Shown in pieces: positions 10,301 to 18,431 of a stretch of DNA of 64,000 nt (position 1 is the stretch's first letter; each line of letters begins with the position of its first letter). The stretch lies in the NCBI GenBank assembly GCA_024695815.1, contig JAILHK010000008.1:28836-92835 (forward strand), given 5' to 3'. A model generated the notes under the pieces. That model did not search any database and was not told the DNA's origin. It saw nothing but the letters and a program-made list of their open reading frames with translations. Source of the stretch: Prevotella sp. Its GTDB lineage: Bacteria > Bacteroidota > Bacteroidia > Bacteroidales > Bacteroidaceae. The translations under genes were made by a program, and so were the position numbers.

Positions 10301-11333
10301 CGCGCGGCATATAGTTGTTGAAAGCATACGCCATACGCGGTGCATAGCACACGCCACCGAAATAAGAACCCACCCAGATACCTCCATCCTTGTCTCTGAA
10401 CACCTTCTGCAACGAGTTGTCCGACAGAGAGAAAGGATTGGTGGCTTCATATTTATAGTGCGTATAAGTGTTGCTGCTCATATTGTAGGCAAACAGCCCA
10501 CTCTCTGTAGCCATGAGCAGTTGGTCATCGCTCTTGATAAGGTCTCTGGCATAAAGTTCCTTTCCGTCAAGAGAAGAGATGAGTGGTTTCAGCTGCTTCT
10601 CGGGGATGTTCAGTTCAGACAGTCCCGATGCCGACGAGCAGATAAAGAAACGTCCCTGCTCAGTAGAGGTCATCCCCATGATCGTCTGGTGCTCCATGAT
10701 ATTACGTCCATTAGCCCCCGTGAAGCTCACTATCGTCTTAAACAGATTGCGTGTAAACGAGAGGCCACTCTCATAGAAGCCTATCCAGATGGTATGGTCG
10801 CTGTCCATATACAGACTCGACACCGCCGGATAGCCCTCAAGCTTATGGTGTTGCAGCTTGCCTTTCTGCAGGTCGTAGATATAAACACCCTCGTTGTTAC
10901 ACCCTATCAGCACCCGTTGTGCATCGCCCGTGATCACGTTGACCTGGCGCTCTATGCTTTCGCCCGCCGCCGTCTTGGTCGAGAAACGACGGAAAGAGTC
11001 GGTCGTTGGCGAATAGATATAAACCCCATGATCCGTACCCACCCACAACTCGTGGTTAGGTGCCTCGTACATCACACCGATACGGTCGCTGCCCAACTGG
11101 TTGGCACCGTTGCCTTTATGATAAACCTTAAACGAACGCCCGTCAAAACGGTTCATGCCGTCGTTGGTGCCAAACCACATAAAACCCATGTTGTCCTGAA
11201 CAATAGACATCACCGAGTTCTGCGACAGCCCGTTGTTGGTATCGTAATGTCTGAACTGATATTCTGCAGCAGTTGCCATGCCACCATACAGGCACAGCAA
11301 CAGATATAAAAGGCGAATGATTTTCAGTCTCAT
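7362..11333 (-). CDS. Hybrid two-component system regulator (HTCS)
   Basis: N-terminal Reg_prop propeller repeats (DTNNGLSQNSVMSIVQDNMGFMWFGTNDGMNRFDG), Y_Y_Y domain, HisKA (FFTNVAHEIRTPLTLIKGPL), HATPase, receiver (TVLIVEDNAALL), AraC HTH. Start taken at 11333 (MRLKIIRLLY). Confidence 0.96.
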   Translation of the reverse strand: MRLKIIRLLYLLLCLYGGMATAAEYQFRHYDTNNGLSQNSVMSIVQDNMGFMWFGTNDGMNRFDGRSFKVYHKGNGANQLGSDRIGVMYEAPNHELWVGTDHGVYIYSPTTDSFRRFSTKTAAGESIERQVNVITGDAQRVLIGCNNEGVYIYDLQKGKLQHHKLEGYPAVSSLYMDSDHTIWIGFYESGLSFTRNLFKTIVSFTGANGRNIMEHQTIMGMTSTEQGRFFICSSASGLSELNIPEKQLKPLISSLDGKELYARDLIKSDDQLLMATESGLFAYNMSSNTYTHYKYEATNPFSLSDNSLQKVFRDKDGGIWVGSYFGGVCYAPRMAYAFNNYMPRVDVAGSLHGRRVGQMVEAANGHILVATEDGGLNSLDPTTGRFEHLSASVAFPNVQSLCLVGNELWAGTLNNGLKVMDAATGRLLRSYESSIEEGQLHDNFILTLEKSRQSNVVYVGTLGGVYCYDPVLNRFNHLKELPQQIVKDIMEDSKHNLWVAIYDCGVFVRAAGSKQWRQFREADGTLASNNVLGLYETSHGDIWVYTDCNGASLYNEKKRCFEHVPIPSFCSQRVVQSMVEDGLGQLWLTTNEGLMCYNPDDRSTRIYSTANGLLDNDFSSNSSLCSSKGQIYLGCQSGLVAFSPESFLGVSSAPVIIATELMLQGSVVDNFTPESPLTESITVTRELTLNHDQNAFSLKISVLSYRDAQMRQIAYYLEGFDHEWQNLYSDNYIRYTNLPPGSYVLHVQDMSNIGKTAEPYTLRITVLRPWYQRWWAWLLYLLLMTGVGLLVYRYLKERSRMNRQLAMEKFEHEKQQELYQSKISFFTNVAHEIRTPLTLIKGPLTDILQKDIHDDEDRENLNIMDQNVTRLLDLTNQLLDFRKIERDGLRLNFQHCNIGQIVNDVYKRFGPLMQQRGIEGNIVLPETPLMAWVDREALTKIVSNLLTNATKYCEHQVSVEVKASEEQVEIITRNDGRLIDAQLRQQIFKPFYRADNAEAKTGTGIGLALARSLAELHGGNLEIIDDAALNVFRLLLPIEQQDHVMRLDEEVVVTDTETEETDEQPERDQLPTVLIVEDNAALLAHEKNHLQRHYRVLTAINGEQALKVLTDSDVDIIVSDVMMEPMDGFELCQHVKSDVNFSHIPVILLTALTLDSAKIQGMESGADSYIEKPFSMDYLLSVIQNLLRSRQSIKQAYATSPFLQQDTVSISKADEEFMKRLEKVMTANMTNNDFDINALASEMCMSRTNLNRKMRGLFNLTPNNYIKVERLKRAALLLKQGETKINEVCYMVGFSSPSYFTQCFQKQFGMLPKEFVNQKNVQE

Positions 11334-11455
11334 CAGCAATATATAGTTTTCACTAACTTTTCATACAAAAGTAGCTTAAACCACAGACAACCCCTACTAT
11401 CGTCCCGTATTCTTATTGATTTTTAACATTCAACGGGACCGTTCGTCATTCATCT

Positions 11456-11510
11456 GTAAAAACAAAAAGCTTCCCGCCCACAAGTACGGCGGAAAGCTTT
11501 TTGTTTTTAC
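11456..11510. terminator. Long bidirectional intrinsic terminator
   Basis: GTAAAAACAAAAAGCTTCCCGCC / GGCGGAAAGCTTTTTGTTTTTAC, 23-bp stem with 1 mismatch, A/T-rich flanks; 3' of the GH2 gene. Confidence 0.85.
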
Positions 11511-11525
11511 CAGAAATCTGTCTTA

Positions 11526-13358
11526 TTACTTCTCTATGATGCTGGGAATCTTCTCGAAGATAGCCTTCCACTTGGCTGCATCAAACTTAGGACGACGGTC
11601 GTAGTAGTAAACGCCGTTCTTCTCCTGCTCCACGTCGGTGATTTGCGTATAGCAGAATCCAACCACGTTCTTACATGCCTTGATGGCATCAATCTCCTTT
11701 TCCAGAATCTCGAAGAACTCGTCCTCGGTCTCAATCTGAGCGCCGTAGCCCCATGAGTTGCTGCGCTCAGCCTTGGGAATCCAGCCCAGTCCGCCAAACT
11801 CGTCGATCATATAAGGCTGACCTTCCCATTCTGCCAAATAGTCCTTGCCAGCCATGTTGCGATAGTGGGGAGCGCCATTTCTGAAGGTGTGGTTCTCCAC
11901 CAGCTTGTCGTATTCGCGTGTGTAGTCATGAACGCTCCAGATGTCGGTCTTCACATGACCGTCGCCACTGGCATCGTTCACAGGACGTGTGGGGTCGATG
12001 GCCTTTGTCTGGTTATACAGGTCCTGCACAAAACGAACATAGGTGCCGGCCTGTGCTCCCCAGGTCTCGTTAAGGGGTGTCCAGGTCACGATACATGGAT
12101 GGTTGCGGTCGCGCACCACGAGGTCGGTCCACTCACGCAGGAAGTTTCCTGTTGCCTCCTGGTTGTTGACGTTGGTGCCCCACGATGCCTGCTCACCCCA
12201 GCAGATGTAACCCAGCTTGTCGGCCCAGTAGTAGTAGCGCTCCTCGAAGGCTTTCTGGTGCAGACGGGCACCGTTGAAGCCAACGGCCTTACTCATCTCG
12301 ATGTCGTGCTTGAGAGCCTCATCAGTAGGAGCTGTCCAGATGCCGTCGGGATAGTAGCCCTGATCCAGCACCAGACGCTGGAAGTAAGGCTTGTTGTTCA
12401 GATAGAAGTAGCCATCGGCACAGTGGATCTTACGCATACCGGCATACGAGCTGACCTCATCAATCACCTTACCGGCAGCATCCTTCACGATGTACTTCAC
12501 GTCGTAGAGGAAAGGACTCTCAGGGCTCCACAGCTTGGGCTTCTTAATGCTCAGCACCAGGTTGCTGCCGTTCACGGCATTGGCTGTCTTGGTGGCAACC
12601 ACCTTCTTGCCGTCCAGCACCTGCACGGTCAGCGTGTTGCCGTTAGCCTCGCCATAGAACTCCGGACGTACCACCAGCTGCTGCTGGTCGATATCGGGAA
12701 TGGCAAACACATTCTTCAGTCCCTGCGCACTCACGGGCTCCAACCATACGGTCTGCCAGATACCCGTTGTGCGGGTGTAGTCGCAACCGCCAGAGTAGTA
12801 GTTCCAGCACTGTTTGCCGCCAGGCTGCATGCCGCTGCGCAGGTTGTCCACAACGCGCACAACCAAGTTAGCGCTCTGGCCGGCAGGCACATATTTCGTG
12901 ATGTCCATCTCGAAACTGCTTCCCGTGCCGAAGTGCTGCATCACCTCTTTACCATTAATATATATCGTAGCCTCATAGTCCACGGCACCAAAGTGCAGCA
13001 GAATCTTCTTGCCAGCCCATGCTGCAGGCACGCTGATGGTGCGCTGATACCACATGCAGTTGATGAAGTCCGTGTGCTCTACGCCGCTGAGCTTACTCTC
13101 AGGACAGAAGGGAACCAGGATCTTGTCGTCGAAACCCTTACTGTTGCGGAAGTCGCGCGCATCGCCCGACTTTCCGAAGTCGAAGGTGTAGGTCCATGTG
13201 CCGTTCAGGTTCAACCACTGACTGCGCTCAAATTGCGGACGCGGATACTCTGCTCGTGGTGTGCTGGCTTTCACAGCAAAAGCCCCCATAAGAGTCATCA
13301 TAGCCATAAAAATTACTCTTTTCTTGAAAGTTGTTCCAAGGATGTTGATTGATCTCAT
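11526..13358 (-). CDS. GH2 family glycoside hydrolase (beta-galactosidase/beta-glucuronidase-like)
   Basis: RSQWLNLNGTWTYTFDFG...NRNHPCIVTWTPLNETWG...YMIDEFGGLGW. ORF-track start at 13472 lies upstream of the likely promoter; start MRSINILGTTFKKRV at 13358 preferred. Confidence 0.92.
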   Translation of the reverse strand: MRSINILGTTFKKRVIFMAMMTLMGAFAVKASTPRAEYPRPQFERSQWLNLNGTWTYTFDFGKSGDARDFRNSKGFDDKILVPFCPESKLSGVEHTDFINCMWYQRTISVPAAWAGKKILLHFGAVDYEATIYINGKEVMQHFGTGSSFEMDITKYVPAGQSANLVVRVVDNLRSGMQPGGKQCWNYYSGGCDYTRTTGIWQTVWLEPVSAQGLKNVFAIPDIDQQQLVVRPEFYGEANGNTLTVQVLDGKKVVATKTANAVNGSNLVLSIKKPKLWSPESPFLYDVKYIVKDAAGKVIDEVSSYAGMRKIHCADGYFYLNNKPYFQRLVLDQGYYPDGIWTAPTDEALKHDIEMSKAVGFNGARLHQKAFEERYYYWADKLGYICWGEQASWGTNVNNQEATGNFLREWTDLVVRDRNHPCIVTWTPLNETWGAQAGTYVRFVQDLYNQTKAIDPTRPVNDASGDGHVKTDIWSVHDYTREYDKLVENHTFRNGAPHYRNMAGKDYLAEWEGQPYMIDEFGGLGWIPKAERSNSWGYGAQIETEDEFFEILEKEIDAIKACKNVVGFCYTQITDVEQEKNGVYYYDRRPKFDAAKWKAIFEKIPSIIEK

Positions 13359-13583
13359 TTTTTTGTTAATTAGGTTTGAATTGAATTGAGCTATGTGTCT
13401 ATAGATTACCATCAAGCATGATAATGACTTTAATGAAACTAAGGACAGCTCACAATATATAATCGGGCACAAAGGTAAGTAAATTTTTAGAATTATCGGC
13501 CATTATACTTGAATTATTATTGATTTACATCAAATTTCCAAGCCACCGATCATGCACCCAAAACACCTCCGGGACGCCCCAAA

Positions 13584-13620
13584 ACACAAAAAAACCTGGA
13601 CCATCATCATGATCCAGGTT
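13584..13620 (-). terminator. Rho-independent terminator of the HU/smalltalk unit
   Basis: Minus strand AACCTGGATCATGATGATGGTCCAGGTTTTTTTG: 8-bp stem followed by a T tract. Confidence 0.8.
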
Positions 13621-13640
13621 GGCAGGTTGGTGGCGCGCCG

Positions 13641-13745
13641 CTATGCAGCCACACACGATATCACACCCAGCGAGGTGGCAATAGCCGTCAGCACGGCAAT
13701 GGTGGTCTGAAGTATAAACTTCCAAATATCCATCTTCTTCATCAT
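13641..13745 (-). CDS. Smalltalk-family micro-protein (34 aa)
   Basis: Missed by the 60-aa ORF cutoff; reads MMKKMDIWKFILQTTIAVLTAIATSLGVISCVAA*, located between an HU gene and a terminator. Confidence 0.8.
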   Translation of the reverse strand: MMKKMDIWKFILQTTIAVLTAIATSLGVISCVAA

Positions 13746-13775
13746 CTACACTTTTTATTCGTTCTTACCTCCAGA

Positions 13776-14219
13776 TCAATCCTCATTCTCAGCATCCTCG
13801 CTCTTTGCATGACCATACTCGGGCAGCTCCATCAGTCGGCAGCCACTGGTCAGCTCCTTCACATGGTGCTTGTCGGCCGAGATACGGGTCTCGGGCTGGA
13901 AAGCCACCCTTACGCTCTTCACATTGTTCGTAGTGAACGCTTCGGCACTCTCGGCACCAATAGTGCTGATGGCCAACTTAAACGCACCCAGATAGGGCAG
14001 CTTCACGCGCTTTGAGTCCTGAAGCAGGTCGCGCACGGTGGGACCCAGCTCGCTCAGCACCGCCAGGATGTCGGCACGCTTCACCGTACAGTTGTCCTGC
14101 ATCTTCAAGGCAATCTCCTCGATACCCACGGTCTCGGTGATGGCCACGCGGGCATACCACTTACCGAACATCTTAGAATTCTTCACTTCGTTAACATACT
14201 TCTTAAAAAACAGTTTCAT
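13776..14219 (-). CDS. HU family DNA-binding protein (HU-HIG type)
   Basis: KWYARVAITETVGIEEIALKMQDNCTVKRADILAVLSELGPTVRDLLQDSKRVKLPYLGAFKLAIS. Confidence 0.88.
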   Translation of the reverse strand: MKLFFKKYVNEVKNSKMFGKWYARVAITETVGIEEIALKMQDNCTVKRADILAVLSELGPTVRDLLQDSKRVKLPYLGAFKLAISTIGAESAEAFTTNNVKSVRVAFQPETRISADKHHVKELTSGCRLMELPEYGHAKSEDAENED

Positions 14220-14305
14220 AATTGTTTGTGTGTTTTAAATGGTTAATAAAAAATTTGTTGTGTTATCAATGTTGTGTGCCTCTGCACACGGTCTTTTCTT
14301 TTTTT

Positions 14306-14749
14306 TTATACATTCAGCTCCTTGACCATCTGTCGGTTGGCCCTCCGCCCCGGCTGGAAGATGTAGCTCACGTGTATCCAGCAACAGCCATTGCTCAGTC
14401 GTCGTTCCAGCAGCAGCTGGTCGAACACCAGGTGTTTGCTGATAAAGAGGTAGTAGCGCTGTGCTGTCTGTTGCGAGCCGCAGTGAATGTCGGCCGCCTC
14501 GCCCCGCATGTGTTGTGAGTTCTTGACGCCGCCCACCGCTTTGTTCAGCGCCTCACAGCGATAGCCGCTCGCTATGATGATGCGTCCGAATTGTTGTCTC
14601 AGTGGTTCCAGCACCTCCTCGCACAGATGCCTCAGCGCTTCCACCTCTTTCTCGCCAGGTTCGTTTTTCAGTCCCAGTCGGATGGCCGTACCCGAGGCCA
14701 TCATTTCTTGGAGCGTGAAATGCTCCGTCAGTTGTGTTTGTGTTTTCAT
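14306..14749 (-). CDS. Peptidase M15A-type (D-Ala-D-Ala carboxypeptidase/endolysin-like)
   Basis: LTEHFTLQEMMASGTA...IIIASGYRCEALNKAVGGVKNSQHMRGEAADIHC. Confidence 0.9.
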   Translation of the reverse strand: MKTQTQLTEHFTLQEMMASGTAIRLGLKNEPGEKEVEALRHLCEEVLEPLRQQFGRIIIASGYRCEALNKAVGGVKNSQHMRGEAADIHCGSQQTAQRYYLFISKHLVFDQLLLERRLSNGCCWIHVSYIFQPGRRANRQMVKELNV

Positions 14750-14922
14750 GGTTCTTTTTCTTTTATTAATTATTAAGGTATTAATGGTTGGGAATCCTTG
14801 TCGGGATGTCTCTTATTCCTTTCGACGTTGCAAAGGTACAACATTTCGCCAGCCAAATCAAGTCCTTGTATGGTAGAGATAATGGTAGAAAAAAAATACC
14901 GTGGGGGAACCACGGCATTACA

Positions 14923-16074
14923 CTATTCATCATATTGCCACCAGTCGTCACGTCGGCGGCATAATGCCTGCACTATACAGTTCATCGATTTGCACTCTGC
15001 CACTGATATCTTCTCATCCCTGCGATGGTAGCGATAATGCCAAGGCGTCGCAAACAGTAGCCGACCCTCAAGGCAGGCCTGCATCTTCTCTTCTGAAGGA
15101 TGATACATCTCCGCAAAGCCGTTGTCTAGGACAATAATTACCGGAGAGCCTTGCGCCATCACTGCTGCCATGATCTCCTGCTCGCCTTTGGCAATGCGGG
15201 CAGACACCAATACAGCCCCACCTTTGGCAGCCTGCAGACACCGCTGCTTCTGTCGTTCAAAGAGGGACTTGTCCTTACGATGACACACCACTGGCAACAG
15301 CCGTTTCTGCAACAAGCTCCTGTGACCATAAGTGTTACAGCCCACCTTTCCACCTTCATCCAGCAACCGTTCCTTCAGCATCAGCCAGGTCCCGTTATCC
15401 ATTTGCGAGGCATCGCACTCCCGTTCCAGATAGCCATGCAGAGCAGAAAATGTCAACGCTGTATCAACACCACCCTTCTGAATCCTCAGTCCCCCACAGC
15501 TTGACATACGAATCAAGCGCATTCTTGGGTTCTTCCTGATATATTGCCGCTGCTGCTCCAACTGTTCGCTTTGCAGAGGCATCACGTCCACATAGCCTGA
15601 GTCAAAAAGAGGAGGTCTGTCACTACACGCCTTCGATGGCACCTTTTCACCTTCCACATAGCCATCCGTCTGCCTTTCTATCCCAGTCATTTCCCAAAAG
15701 AGCCTATTACACCCCTTCTTAAAACCAGCAATCACATGTCCCAGATGCATCACATGACCATTTCTGCTAACCACATCCCTATGTACCACAGCAATAAAAT
15801 GCACATGATCTGGCATAATTACATAATCCTGAATCTCAACCATCGGGTAGTACTTAGAGATACTATTCAGCAATTCTCGTTGCACCATCAAGCCAATAGC
15901 CGACAAAGCCACATGAGGACCATTCGGATCATCATCATCCCTATTCAGATCACCTACGATACGTCCCAAAGCCTGCGTTCTTCTATCGTTTAGTACAAGA
16001 GTAATATGGTAGATGCCCGTCCGTCTATAGTCATGAAACTCACATCGCCGTTTCATATTATGCCCCTTTTCCAT
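14923..16074 (-). CDS. REP-associated tyrosine transposase-like (Y1/HUH) protein with long C-terminal extension
   Basis: HUH motif in YVIMPDHVHFIAVVH; candidate catalytic Tyr in QQRQYIRKNPRMR; C-terminal ~120 aa (GGAVLVSARIAKGEQEIMAAVMAQGSPVIIVLDNGFAEMYHPSEEKMQACLEGRLLFATPW) looks Rossmann/DprA-like. Confidence 0.85.
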   Translation of the reverse strand: MEKGHNMKRRCEFHDYRRTGIYHITLVLNDRRTQALGRIVGDLNRDDDDPNGPHVALSAIGLMVQRELLNSISKYYPMVEIQDYVIMPDHVHFIAVVHRDVVSRNGHVMHLGHVIAGFKKGCNRLFWEMTGIERQTDGYVEGEKVPSKACSDRPPLFDSGYVDVMPLQSEQLEQQRQYIRKNPRMRLIRMSSCGGLRIQKGGVDTALTFSALHGYLERECDASQMDNGTWLMLKERLLDEGGKVGCNTYGHRSLLQKRLLPVVCHRKDKSLFERQKQRCLQAAKGGAVLVSARIAKGEQEIMAAVMAQGSPVIIVLDNGFAEMYHPSEEKMQACLEGRLLFATPWHYRYHRRDEKISVAECKSMNCIVQALCRRRDDWWQYDE

Positions 16075-16206
16075 ACACCTTTTTATATATTCTCAAGTAT
16101 AGTTTAGAGCCGCAAAGTTACCTGTTTTCCTGCAAACCGCCGCCCATCATCATCAAAAAAAATGCAGATACCACATAAAAAACAACCAATACACCCCCTC
16201 GCATAT

Positions 16207-16610
16207 CTTGCCATTTCCCCGCAAGAAGAAACCAAAGCACCACAAGCACCCGCAACCGCCCCTAGTGTGTCTTGCGGTTTCCCCGCAAGAAAAAAGCAAA
16301 GCACCACAAGCACCCGCAACCGCCCCTAGTGTGTCTTGCGGTTTCCCCGCAAGAAGAAAACAAAGCGCCACAAACACCTGCAACCGCCCCTAGTGTGTCT
16401 TGCGGTTTCCCCGCAAGAAAAAAGCAAAGCACCACAAGCACCCGCAACTGCCCCTAGTGTGTCTTGCGGTTTCCCCGCAAGAAGAAACCAAAGCACCACA
16501 AACACCCGCAACCGCCCCTAGTGTGTCTTGCGGTTTCCCCGCAAGAAAAAAAACAAAGCACCACAAACACCCGCAACCGCCCCTAGTGTGTCTTGCGGTT
16601 TCCCCGCAAG
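16207..16610. repeat. Tandem array of seven 64-bp units, each with a REP-like hairpin
   Basis: Hairpin CTTGCGG-TTTCC-CCGCAAG at 16271, 16335, 16399, 16463, 16527 and 16592; degenerate first copy CTTGCCATTTCCCCGCAAG at 16207. Period 64 (last step 65). Linker AARCAAAGCACCACAARCACCCGCAACCGCCCCTAGTGTGT. Confidence 0.97.
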
Positions 16611-16627
16611 AAAAAAGCAAAAGAAAA

Positions 16628-16653
16628 GGCCCACCGTTGAAGGACGATGGGCC
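16628..16653 (-). terminator. Terminator of the dpn operon
   Basis: GGCCCAccgttgaaggacgaTGGGCC; minus-strand hairpin followed by TTTTCTTTTGCTTTTTT. Confidence 0.75.
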
Positions 16654-16716
16654 GGGACCTAATGTTTTCACAACGCATCACAGCCTGTGAATCTTTTGAT
16701 ATCAACGACCTTAAAG

Positions 16717-17604
16717 TTATATTTCCTCCAGAAATGGCAGTCGATTATCTGTCTCCTCATGACAAATAAAGCAATCTGCCTGAGTGTCCTCGGCCTTCAC
16801 TATGTCTGGTATCTTTTTCTTGAAAGTAGTAAAGGTCTTGATATTCTCTATCTCTTCGCGGCGGGCACGGCTGATTTGGGCAAATGCCTCTTCTTGCTCA
16901 ATGCCCAGAAAACGGCGCTCCAACAGATTGGCAGCAATGCCCGTAGTGCTGCTGCCGGCAAAGGGATCAAGAACCCAAGCACCAGGCTGCGTCGATGCCA
17001 TGATGATGCGAGAGAGTAATCCAAGTGGCTTCTGCGTAGGGTGCTTGGTGCACTTTTTCTCCCATGGTGCAATAGCAGGCAATCGCCACACGTCAGTCAT
17101 TTGCTTATCATCATTGATGTGCTTCATCAACTCGTAGTTATAATAGTGTGCCACTTTCTCCTTTTTTCTCGCCCAAATGATGAACTCCGTCGAGTACGTG
17201 AAGTAACGACAGGAGATATTGGGCGGTGGATTGGTCTTGGCCCAAGTAATAACATTAAGAATCTTGTAGCCTAACTGCGTCAAACAATTGGCAACAGAAA
17301 AGATGTTGTGATAGGTGCCCGATATCCAAATTGTGCCATTATCCTTCAGTTTCTCGCGGCAGAGCGAGAGCCACTTCAAATTGAAGGCGTTGATGTTGTC
17401 CTGAGACATAGACTTGTCCCAGTCACCCTTATCCACACACACCACCTTCCCACTTTGCACTGAGATGCCGCCACTCGATAGGAAGTATGGTGGATCGGCA
17501 AATATCATGTCGAACTTGAAATCGAACTGTGGCAGCAGTTCAAACGTATCGCCATGAAGCAGATTGAAAGTATGATCAGAAGATTTATAATAGGGCTTTA
17601 TCAC
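16717..17604 (-). CDS. dpnA: DpnA-like DNA methyltransferase (beta-class N6-adenine MTase)
   Basis: MIFADPPYFLSSGGIS (DPPY), WLPAIAPWEKKCTKHPTQKPLGLLSRIIMASTQPGAWVLDPFAGSSTTGIAA region; last gene of a DpnII-type cassette. Confidence 0.9.
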   Translation of the reverse strand: MIKPYYKSSDHTFNLLHGDTFELLPQFDFKFDMIFADPPYFLSSGGISVQSGKVVCVDKGDWDKSMSQDNINAFNLKWLSLCREKLKDNGTIWISGTYHNIFSVANCLTQLGYKILNVITWAKTNPPPNISCRYFTYSTEFIIWARKKEKVAHYYNYELMKHINDDKQMTDVWRLPAIAPWEKKCTKHPTQKPLGLLSRIIMASTQPGAWVLDPFAGSSTTGIAANLLERRFLGIEQEEAFAQISRARREEIENIKTFTTFKKKIPDIVKAEDTQADCFICHEETDNRLPFLEEI

Positions 17605-18431
17605 AGTTCTGAACGTAATAATGAAACAAAATCCTGAATATTCGTCAGATTAAACACATAAGGAATTTCTTCGTATGCTTCTTTAAATGAGCCAACACCA
17701 TCCCATCCTTTACCGTCTGTTATCCAAACAAATTTATACCCAGCTATTCCATTAATCTTGGGTGATAATTCCGAATAGGCGCGTGCTACTTCACTTGGCT
17801 TAGATCCTCCGCCCTTTGAATAGAAATTAACTTCAATCAAATATGTCTGTTTTTTTGTTTTAACAACAAAATCAAATCGCTTAATATCTTTACCAAGTAC
17901 AGCTTTTACATCTGGAAGATATTTACATTGTACCTCTTTCTCGCAAGGTATGCCATTCTCGATAAATATGTCATACACCCAGTTCTCCATCACATGTCCA
18001 CTCCTGTTTTTTCTTGCATTCGAATCAAGACCTGTCTCTACGCCAAATACATAGTCAACAAGGTTTTTAATCTCACGGTTTTGGAAAACCTTAGTTAATC
18101 CAGTTCCGCTCATGAATTCCAGAACTCCCTCAACACTAGTAAAAAGTTCATTTATGGGGCGAGCAGTTTTATCAGGTAACAAATACATTTTCTCATCCTT
18201 TCGTCTTGTGGCAATAAGAATGTCAAGCACTTGAAAAACCTGAGGGTCTCTATCCCATATCAACTTTACTGCTTCTGGAAAATTCTCTTTTCCAATGAGG
18301 TAATTGAGTATATTCAAATTAATTGCAATCTCTTCAACGTTTTGCTGAATCTTATCAAAGTCGCAATAGAAATCGAGCGTAGCATTTGTCTCATAGAGCT
18401 GAGACATAAAAAGGTTGAAATTCTTATCCAT
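17601..18431 (-). CDS. dpnB: DpnII-type restriction endonuclease (predicted GATC)
   Basis: GLDSNARKNRSGHVMENWVYDIFIENGI...RFDFVVKTKKQTYLIEVNFYSKGGGSKPSEVARAYSEL; lies between dpnM-like and dpnA-like genes, overlapping both. Confidence 0.9.
   Translation of the reverse strand: MDKNFNLFMSQLYETNATLDFYCDFDKIQQNVEEIAINLNILNYLIGKENFPEAVKLIWDRDPQVFQVLDILIATRRKDEKMYLLPDKTARPINELFTSVEGVLEFMSGTGLTKVFQNREIKNLVDYVFGVETGLDSNARKNRSGHVMENWVYDIFIENGIPCEKEVQCKYLPDVKAVLGKDIKRFDFVVKTKKQTYLIEVNFYSKGGGSKPSEVARAYSELSPKINGIAGYKFVWITDGKGWDGVGSFKEAYEEIPYVFNLTNIQDFVSLLRSEL

Noticed and set aside
11865-13352. 495-aa plus-strand ORF opposite GH2
   Set aside because: Antisense shadow of a well-supported GH2 gene.
13525-13725. 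66-aa minus-strand ORF MEVYTSDHHCRADGYCHLAGC...
   Set aside because: Out-of-frame reading over the smalltalk ORF and its terminator.
16207-16610. CRISPR array
   Set aside because: Nearly the whole 64-bp unit is conserved, so there are no unique spacers, and no cas genes are present.
16104-16690. Overlapping 60-96-aa ORFs on both strands in the 64-bp array
   Set aside because: Frame-shifted translations of a non-coding tandem repeat; no RBS/start logic or independent coding signature.
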